From contig JAITND010000012.1 of NCBI GenBank assembly GCA_031290625.1, positions 1 through 43,049 of the forward strand: a DNA stretch of 43,049 bases. Direction: 5' to 3'. This DNA is from Endomicrobium sp. (GTDB taxonomy: Bacteria > Elusimicrobiota > Endomicrobiia > Endomicrobiales > Endomicrobiaceae). Under the pieces are notes generated by a model. That model worked only from the letters and a program-made list of their open reading frames with translations. It was not told the DNA's origin and made no database searches. Both the position numbers and the translations under genes were made by a program. Of this stretch, positions 37,019 through 43,049 are shown piece after piece (within the stretch, counting starts at the first letter, position 1; each line of letters opens with the position of its first letter).

Positions 37019-38996
37019 CTAGTTCCTCGTTTTCGTTTCTTTATTCGCGTTTCGCACTCGAGTATATTTTATCGCGTCTTTGTCGTTAGGATTTATGCGA
37101 TAAACTTCAATCCACTGTTGTCTTGCTTTATCTTTTTTACCTAATCCGCCGTAAAGCAAGGCAAGATTTTTTCTAGCATTTATGTTATGAAAATTCAAGT
37201 CTAGCGCTTTTAAGTACATAGCTTCCGCTTTATCAAATTTCTTTTGAGCTATATACGAAAATCCAAGTTGATTATAGGTCTCGGAATAATCATCTTTTCG
37301 TCTAAAACTCCAATCTTCAACCCAAAAATTATGAGGATAATCCCATAGTTTTTTAGGATACTCTAAATGAGCTAGCAAAATTTTTTCAGAATTTTCAAAA
37401 TCGCCGACTTGAGCATATAATGACGATAGACCATAATACAACGTTGGAAATATCGGATCTATTTCAATGTATTGCTTGTAATACTTCTTACAGCTGTTGA
37501 ATGCGTCGGCAACGGCTTTTTCCTGTTTAACAATAGCGTCTCTTGGCTTGCCTTCTTCAATATACTTCTGTAACAAAAGTTTATTATCGTTAAACAACCT
37601 TAGATACATCATACCATTTAGATTGTACAAAATTCGGAGACATATTCCAAAGCTCTTCAAAAGTTTTTTCCGCCAAAGCCGCTGTTTGCAGTATTTCCGC
37701 GTTTTATAGAGTTTGCGCTTATGGATAAAGTTAGTCCTATCAAAAGCCAAAACATAACCCCTGAAGACACAAACTTTAACGAAACGCATACTAAGCCATG
37801 GACAAGTTACGCGGCAAAAGCCGATATAACGCCAAGCTGCAAATACAGCATAGGTTCGTTTTTAGGAGTTTTGTTTGTATGCAAAAATAATATATTTTTG
37901 TATCCTAAAACCAATACATAAATAACAAGAACTAGAAAAATTGTAAGTCCCACTATGCCTTCGTCGTACCATACTTCAAGATATTCATTTTCAGGATGGT
38001 CGCTTTCCGTGTTATGTTTACCTTCAATAAAAAATATCTGAGGTCTTCTCCAAGACGGGTAAGTTAGATAAAATGTCCCAGTTCCCGTACCTAAAACAGG
38101 GTTTGTATTTATCATTTCCCAAGTTGAGAGCCATGTAAATACTCTGAAGGAAGCGCTGTCGGTTCTTTCCCGAGTTTTACGATATATAGCAAAAACTGCT
38201 AAAGATGAAACAATCAACATACATACCGCCAATATAGTTAGCAATTTCTTGTTGATTTTATTTTTTAAAAATACAAACGCGTACAGCGCCGTAAAAACGA
38301 CAACGCCTAAAGCAAACCCAAGCCATGTTCCTTTTGACATTGTGTAATAAGAACATATTACAATCGTAAACCATAAAACAGCAAGATAAAGTTTCTTTTT
38401 ATACATGAATAAAGCTAGGGTTATGGAACTCATGATAATCAAGAAATCGCCAAAAAAGTTGGGATTGACAAAACTTGACATTATCCTGTCGTAAAACGCT
38501 TGCCTCCAAGCAAAAGGGTCTAAACCTGACAAGAATGCTTCTTTAGGGTAAATGCGATAGTCAAATATCTGCAATATGCCCGTACGCGCACACGGCAAAC
38601 GCCGCCGCAGTAAGCCAATTTTTTAGACGTAATATTTTCTTGTCATCATCAAATTCGTCGACTAACATAAAAACTATGCCGCAATATATAAATCTTCTAA
38701 GAAATTCGTTTAAACTGGCAAGCTTAGAAAGGAGAAATAGAAAGAGAAACTGCTCCAGATAATAAGAACAAAACTATAGGTAAAATGTAGACAAATTTGT
38801 TTTTAAGCAGAGAAAACCGCCCCTCTTCTATTTGCAGAAGAAGCCAAGTCATTATCAAAAACAAACCGCCTATGTGAAAAATTGTGATTTTTATTTGAGA
38901 CGAATCATACGTGCCAAGATAAAAAGATACCGCCATCAAAAAGTAAAAAACAGGAAGACCAAAAAGAAGCGTTTTTTTAAGAGCTTTCTGAGTCAT
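37019..38996 (-). pseudogene. O-antigen ligase (Wzy/WaaL-type) with C-terminal TPR domain, multiply broken
   Basis: One former gene read from an ATG at 38996 (GAGGT 11 nt upstream). Piece 1 (to 38724) has three membrane helices and stops after SLSISPF; one frame away the text resumes SKLASLNEFLRRFIYCGI. After another shift the main piece (38598 to 37807) contains the ligase-domain signature region FVNPNFFGDFLIIMSS, SKGTWLGFALG and PVLGTGTGTFYLTYP then HPENEYLEVWYDEGIVG. A TAA at 37807 interrupts AFAA*LVHGLVC in frame, and after two more shifts a TPR domain follows (about 37640-37019: YYGLSSLYAQVGDFENSEKI, YNQLGFSYIAQKKFDKAEAM, ARKNLALLYGGLGKKDKARQ). At least five lesions. Loss of O-antigen polymerisation or ligation is implied. 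Confidence 0.85.
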
Positions 38997-39752
38997 AATA
39001 GGATTTTACCTCGCAATTGAAAGATCGCAACGATCGGTATTGTACCTAATTATTCAAACCTCGGTCAATAATTTTTACTATTGGCATATAGGAAATTTGC
39101 AGCCCGTATTTTGTATAAAAAGAGTAACGCCTATGGAAATATCTGTTTTTGGAAGCGGTTGCGAGCATTTAAAATTTCCCAAAAAGGAAACAGAAATGTG
39201 ATCGTCATATTTTGGGGCGAGTCCAAACTTGCTAAATTTGTTCAATCAGAAACATTTTTAGATATAGCCTTCAATATAGATTAACGGAAAGAAGCGACAA
39301 TAAAACAGCTCAGTTGCGCGTATTAGATATAAAAACTATAATTGCCGAAACAAAAGAAGACGTTTTGTTTTCAAATCAATTGAAGAAATAAATTTTCGTT
39401 TTTAAGCATATCTTAAGTATCGGCAACATATTCTGGGCGTATCGAAATCGTACTTCGATAATAATTGTCTTCAACCTCGCAAAATCGCACCTATCTGCGC
39501 CTAAATCCAATTATCAAACTGTCTCGCCGCAACCGCTTTTCCTTTAAATCTATCCCAAGTCGTCTCAGGTTTATTGTAAGTCTCCCTTTAAGAAGCCGAC
39601 ATATTAAAAGAATGCAGATAAACTTTTGATAGATTGCGCGAAATGTTCACAATTATTTCACATCTTGTTGTTCAAAAAAGAAAAAAATATTATATGTTTA
39701 CTATAAGCGGCGGGTAGGATGTTTTTTTACAGAATTTAACTAAGGAGCATAT
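38997..39752. other. 756-bp decayed region between divergent blocks
   Basis: No intact gene. On the plus strand MEISVFGSGCEHLKF then PKKETEM (39133-39201) resembles the start of small thioredoxin-like proteins (MxIxVxGTGCxxC), but the second Cys is Leu and the frame stops. Another open stretch, TAQLRVLDIKTIIAETKED (about 39310-39390), is unidentified. On the minus strand 39508-39590 holds the ETTW fragment listed separately. Minus-strand transcription of the ligase pseudogene and plus-strand transcription of the 39753 gene diverge here. Confidence 0.45.
39508..39590 (-). pseudogene. fragment of the ETTW small-protein family
   Basis: On the minus strand an open piece reads YNKPETTWDRFKGKAVAARQ then FDNWI. 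It parallels the plus-strand gene at 39753-40340, which has KKSETTWQRVKRKTHDAY. The DNA matches too: CTGAGACGACTTGG occurs at 39853-39866 and, inverted, at 39555-39568. It appears to be a broken paralogue in opposite orientation. Function unknown. Confidence 0.45.
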
Positions 39753-40340
39753 ATGAAGAAAATAGCGAGTATGTTGTTAGTATTTGTGTTGTTGGTTTCG
39801 CCCATGAAATTAGCTTTTGTAGATGGGGAGTGAGATGGAACTTGCAAGAAGTCTGAGACGACTTGGCAGAGAGTTAAAAGAAAAACGCATGACGCGTACT
39901 GTTGGTCGCGCGACCACAAGATAGAACTTCTTTTGAGCGGACTTATCGTCGTTGTTGCCGCTCTTACCGTGGACATATATAGGTGGCGAATAGATATAGA
40001 TAAGAATATTAACGAACTTGACGCTGCTTTGATCATGTTTAATCAAATTCGAGATGAACTTCGTAGGAGTATGCTAAGTGTAGGCGAGTTGGCTCATATT
40101 GGAGTAGAAAGAGAAGAGTCTCTATATATGATTGGGCACGTTTTAGGCGTCAACAGACAATACATACTTGGAATAAGAAATTTACGACGCGAGAACGTCG
40201 GCATAAGTGTCCCGGAATTGCCTGAACCATTGCCGGGGTTCGGGTGCATGCCTCCGAATAACCCGCCGTTACAGCGATTAGCCGCTTTTCCAGATCTCCA
40301 GCCGCTCCAGCCGCAAGGAGCAAGCCAAGAAGAGGAATAG
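39753..40340 (+). pseudogene. secreted membrane protein of the ETTW family, interrupted by one TGA
   Basis: AAGGAG lies 5 nt before an ATG opening a signal peptide (MKKIASMLLVFVLLVSPMKL then AFVDGE). Codon 27 is TGA (39831-39833). The same frame then continues unbroken for 168 codons: DGTCKKSETTWQRVKRKTHD, WSRDHKIELLLSGLIVVVAA (a membrane helix, about 65-80), a helical part (RDELRRSMLSVGELAHIGVE) and a proline-rich tail ending GASQEEE. A single nonsense change, for instance from GGA, explains it. Downstream TTG (39933) could give a shorter product. Family unknown. Readthrough or selenocysteine is not supported by other evidence. Confidence 0.5.
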
Positions 40341-40381
40341 GTTTTTAAATCTCTTACATTAGGTTTTTTCTCTTCAAGAAG

Positions 40382-40612
40382 CTAACGGCAGTAGTAATGG
40401 CGGTGGCCTAATAGGAATATATTGACGCCGTCGTTAGTAAAATCAGAGAGCGCCGTAGATATGCGTCCGATAGTAAGTTGATTTAATAATGCTCTCGTTT
40501 TAGAAAAAATTTCTTTTATCAATATATCTTCATATTCATTTGCTATTGCCTGAGAGAGTTTTATTTGAATTTTAGTTTTTTTATCGCTTATCTTTTTTAT
40601 GTCCTTTTCGTC
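40382..40612 (-). pseudogene. unidentified open frame without start
   Basis: On the minus strand 76 codons read DEKDIKKISDKKTKIQIKLS, then ANEYEDILIKEIFSKTRALL, then GRISTALSDFTNDGVNIFLL, ending at 40382. No start codon is in frame; an ATG one frame off (MRRKGHKKDKR) lies just upstream, so a frameshift after about 10 codons is likely. The sequence looks like a helical soluble protein, but I recognise no family. The rest of 40341-40894 shows no gene. Confidence 0.35.
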
Positions 40613-40894
40613 TCATTATACTAACTACTTTCTTTGTGTCCTCAAATAAGCGGCTGTGCATAATTTACAGATATATTTTTATGCAAGTTAAAAAATATCG
40701 TTATCTTGTAAGATATACCCGTTCTTCTTATCTTCTTATAGTCTTGGGCGTTATAAGCAATCTTTAAAAGAAATTTCGTTGTTTTAAATATCTGTTAATG
40801 TGATAACTCTATATCCGCCGTTTTTATAATCTATTATTATTAGCAAATATAGTTGCCCCGACGAAAATGCTCTATGTAACGTCGGCAAAAACTT

Positions 40895-40903
40895 TGATAT
40901 AAT
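40895..40903 (+). promoter_or_regulatory. extended -10 promoter of the cyclophilin/PfpI pair
   Basis: TGATATAAT combines a TG with a perfect TATAAT one base later, ending 34 nt before the start codon at 40938. No good -35 is present. An AGAAAGGA ribosome site follows. Confidence 0.6.
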
Positions 40904-40937
40904 CAATCTGTCCATATCGTAGAAAGGATATGCGTCA

Positions 40938-41426
40938 ATGAATGCTGTAATTAAAACTTCAATGGGAACAATTAAAATTAAACTTCTCCACGAAAACGTT
41001 CCTCTAACGGTATCTAATTTTGTAGAGCTTGCCGAAGGAACCAAAGAATTTACAGATGCAAAAACAGGAAAAACTGTAAAAAGAAAATTTTATGAGGGGT
41101 TGGTTTTCCACAGAGTAATGCCTGAATTTATGATTCTTGGAATGGGAACCGGCGGTCCGGGGTACAAATTTCAAGATGAAATAGACCCTTCTCTAAAGTT
41201 TGATAAGCCCGGAATTTTGGCTATGGCTAACTCAGGACCTAATACGAATGGTTCGCAATTTTTTATAACTGAAGTTTCCACTCCTTGTCTTAATGGAAAC
41301 CACACAATATTTGGATAACTTGCAGAAGGTTTGAATGTAATAAAAAAGATAGCAAGAACTGAAGTCGATTTTTCAGACAAGCCAGTTGATCCTGTTGTAA
41401 TTGAAAGCATTAAAATTGAAAAATAA
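40938..41426 (+). pseudogene. cyclophilin-type peptidyl-prolyl isomerase, nonsense codon and small deletion
   Basis: Reads as a compact cytosolic cyclophilin: [65 protein letters not shown] and [14 protein letters not shown] (41316-41318) then interrupts, but the same frame continues LAEGLNVIKKIARTEVDF to VVIESIKIEK and a stop at 41426, the normal C-terminus. Also, FMI is followed directly by LGMGTGG where the family has FMIQGGDPxGxGTGG, so about five residues including the active-site Gln are deleted. Both lesions together make this a pseudogene even if the stop were read through. Confidence 0.8.
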
Positions 41427-41435
41427 GGATTTTAG

Positions 41436-41942
41436 ATGAAAAGAGTTGTTTTTATAACTGCTCCTGAAATATTTAGGGATGAAGAGTACTATAAACCTAA
41501 GGAAATTCTTGAAAAAGCAGGAATAGAAGTAATAACCACAAGCGTAAAAATTGGAGATTTGACCGGTCGTTTTGGATACAAAACAAGTAGTTTTATTTTA
41601 ATTTCAGAGATTGTTTCAATAAATTTTGACGCCATAGTTTACGTTGGCGGCGTCGGGTCAAGCGTATTTTTTGAAAATAAGGATGCTTTAAGACTTGCAA
41701 ACGAATTTTTCAAACAAAACAAACCTGTTGCCGCAATATGCATTGCAGGCGTTATTTTGGCAAATTCTGGAATATTGAAAGGCAGGAAAGCGACCGTTTA
41801 TGTTGATGGTAAAGAAGCTCTGCTAAGAGGCGGCGCTGATTACACAGGCAATTCTTTGGAAGTTGACGGAAATATCATTACTGCAAACGGTCCCGACGCT
41901 GCGGAAGACTTTGGCAAAGCAGTCTTAAATATTTTGCAATAG
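41436..41942 (+). CDS. DJ-1/PfpI-family protein
   Basis: A 168-residue single-domain protein of the class I glutamine-amidotransferase fold. The nucleophile elbow AAICIAGVILANSG (about 100-113) carries the conserved Cys; FITAPEIFRDEEYYKPKEIL opens the domain with the Glu (about 11-15) that pairs with it, and NIITANGPDAAEDFGKAVL closes it. Members act as glyoxalases/deglycases, chaperones or proteases, and the specific activity cannot be assigned. It starts 9 bp after the broken cyclophilin and probably shares its promoter. Intact, while its neighbour is dead. Confidence 0.85.
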   Translation: MKRVVFITAPEIFRDEEYYKPKEILEKAGIEVITTSVKIGDLTGRFGYKTSSFILISEIVSINFDAIVYVGGVGSSVFFENKDALRLANEFFKQNKPVAAICIAGVILANSGILKGRKATVYVDGKEALLRGGADYTGNSLEVDGNIITANGPDAAEDFGKAVLNILQ

Positions 41943-42240
41943 TCTGAGCTTAATAACGACAAAAACTTGACAACTGGATTGTGCAACTGAGCCGCAAGCT
42001 GTTTCTGAGACGCTAAATCAAGTTTAGCATGACGACAAAGGTAAAGACCATAACAACAGCCGTAACGACAGATACAAAAACATAAAAAAACTGGACATTT
42101 TAAATATCCTGCTTTTTAATTATATTTACATTCGGAATTATCCTCTAGCATACTGAGAAATATTCTTTGAAAGCGCAGTAGCATAGAGAAAGTATTTGTA
42201 AAATGAGATCATACTAGTAAAACAAAAACAAGGAAGGAGT
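41943..42240. other. gene-free gap after the PfpI gene
   Basis: Holds the dyad repeat at 42009-42033 and a strong AGGAAGGAG ribosome site (42231-42239) for the next frame. No other coding piece with a start and ribosome site was found. Confidence 0.5.
42009..42033. repeat. dispersed dyad repeat, copy 2
   Basis: GACGCTAAATCAAGTTTAGC then ATGAC, with a perfect GCTAAA/TTTAGC stem (42012-42028). Matches the copy at 12343-12367 at most positions. No T-run follows, so a terminator role for the PfpI gene is doubtful. Confidence 0.5.
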
Positions 42241-42538
42241 ATGAGTTTAAAGGTTGAAGATATAGATTTAGCAGGAACAGAGCGCGAATAATGAAATAAA
42301 GGATTTTAGAGCTAGAGAGGAAAGAAGTAGTGTATCTAATGAAGAGCATTACTTGATTACATGGAAAACAAGAAAGCAAGAGACAGAAATGAGCCAAAAC
42401 GACGCTTTAACATATAGCGTTTGTCCTAGCGAAGAAGTAATTATGCTAACTAAATCGGAATTAGAAGTAATTGTCTCCTGCTATGATAGCGCTGTTTGTG
42501 GTCGGAGCAGGGTTAGTAGTTTTGTAAATATTTGGTAG
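42241..42538 (+). pseudogene. small protein gene, frameshifted, with possible C-terminal membrane helix
   Basis: A very good AGGAAGGAG site precedes an ATG, and 16 codons (MSLKVEDIDLAGTERE) end at a stop at 42289-42291. One frame away the reading continues NEIKDFRAREERSSVSNEEH, then EVIMLTKSELEVIVSCYD, to 42538. Near the end a third frame gives PAMIALFVVGAGLVVL, a membrane helix that would make sense after LEVIVS. Two indels would thus restore a protein of about 95 residues with a charged N-part and a tail anchor. No family recognised. Confidence 0.4.
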
Positions 42539-42572
42539 AGATATGGTGATAAATGCCGTATATAATACACGT

Positions 42573-43049
42573 TTAGGCAATGCCCAAAGATTCAATGCCG
42601 CTGGTATGAACGTTGTTTAAGTTAGAGAATTGACACATAGAATGATTGACAGATAAACGAATGAAGTTGTTAGCAGTTTTGCGGTCAAGTATGGTGTAAT
42701 CTGAGAAGTCGTTGGTAATGATTGTAGTATCGTCTTTGCAGACTTTATCAAGTATGTTGAAAAGTTGTTAGCCTGTTGGAGTTTTGTCGTAGGCATTAGG
42801 CAAAGAGACGGCAGCGTAAACGCGTTTGGAATTGCGTTTTTAATACCGACAATAGGCGTTTTACGAGTTCCACGTCCGCGGGCGGTTTAGGGAAGTTGTT
42901 GTCGTCGTCGCTATGATTGTCTTTGCGAGACTTACCGCCGACGTAGGTTTCGTCAATTTCAACGATAGCCTCAAAGGTTTTGGACATATCGGTATTGCCC
43001 GTAGCGGAGCGAATAAGTTTAAGCATACGCCAAGCAGTTTTGTAAGTAA
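42573..43049 (-). mobile_element. ISXO2-like (IS1595 family) transposase relic, 5' part beyond window
   Basis: On the minus strand, from the right edge, [14 protein letters not shown] leads to [19 protein letters not shown], the first DDE Asp with the EIDETYVGG signature. One frame off follows [20 protein letters not shown], then [11 protein letters not shown] interrupted by TAA, and QLFNILDKVCKDDTTIITND with FSDYTILD, the second DDE Asp region, and VNHSMCQFSNLNNVHTSGIE where the last catalytic Glu belongs. It ends at 42573. At least one frameshift and one nonsense codon. The N-terminal zinc ribbon would be outside the window; a fragment of that part of the same family is at 16183-16325. Confidence 0.8.

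Noticed and set aside
39831-39833. TGA in the ETTW gene as a selenocysteine codon
   Set aside because: No bacterial SECIS-like hairpin was evident just downstream and the position, just after a signal peptide, has no redox context. A nonsense mutation is simpler.
40784-41044. Minus-strand open frame over the cyclophilin promoter and start
   Set aside because: Mostly the shadow of the cyclophilin gene; it has no ribosome site.

Overview
The window looks like part of a reduced, AT-rich bacterial chromosome. I infer an Elusimicrobiota member of the Endomicrobium type (intracellular symbionts of termite-gut flagellates). The reasons are intact biosynthesis, repair and energy operons beside many decaying surface, mobile and accessory genes, with frequent frameshifts at homopolymers and single in-frame stops. 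This assignment comes from gene content and protein style; no database search was possible.

Layout. 1-855: a secreted coiled-coil protein on the minus strand, broken twice at A-tracts and running off the left edge. 1.2-6.3 kb, plus strand: nadE, an IS3 relic, a SemiSWEET-type transporter, and a two-gene alternative polyamine pathway (nspC and carboxyspermidine/carboxynorspermidine dehydrogenase). 6.3-7.4 kb: a graveyard with a HigA fragment, a phage-type primase zinc-finger fragment and an unidentified gene, two of them broken by perfect short tandem duplications. 7.7-8.5 kb: a cell-wall amidase. From 8.6 to 39 kb every gene lies on the minus strand: asd and leuB; a chain of overlapping small ORFs inserted in the leu cluster; leuD, leuC, leuA; an ISXO2 relic; dus; tsaD; a wrecked ctp protease; envC and ftsX; a glgA remnant; scpB, scpA, trpS, an M50 protease; queA, a SpoIID protein, queH; ruvB, ruvA, ruvC, yebC; the complete F-type ATP synthase operon; and a decayed O-antigen ligase/TPR gene. 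39-43 kb returns mainly to the plus strand with a secreted protein cut by one TGA, a broken cyclophilin, an intact DJ-1/PfpI protein, a frameshifted small gene and an ISXO2 transposase relic leaving the right edge.

How it fits together. The retained genes make leucine, aspartate semialdehyde, NAD, polyamines and queuosine, and support recombination, chromosome segregation and ATP synthesis/hydrolysis. What is being lost is O-antigen assembly, glycogen synthesis, a periplasmic protease, a prolyl isomerase and mobile DNA. This pattern fits a vertically inherited nutritional endosymbiont.

The most unusual structures are: a chain of small ORFs (membrane protein, mini-lipoprotein, lysine-rich protein, 23-codon ORF with three consecutive Leu codons) overlapping into leuB; poly-G tracts (G9, G15) sitting where Shine-Dalgarno sequences should be; and a degenerate family of small proteins sharing an ETTW motif around 39.5-40.3 kb. 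No tRNA, rRNA or CRISPR array was seen.
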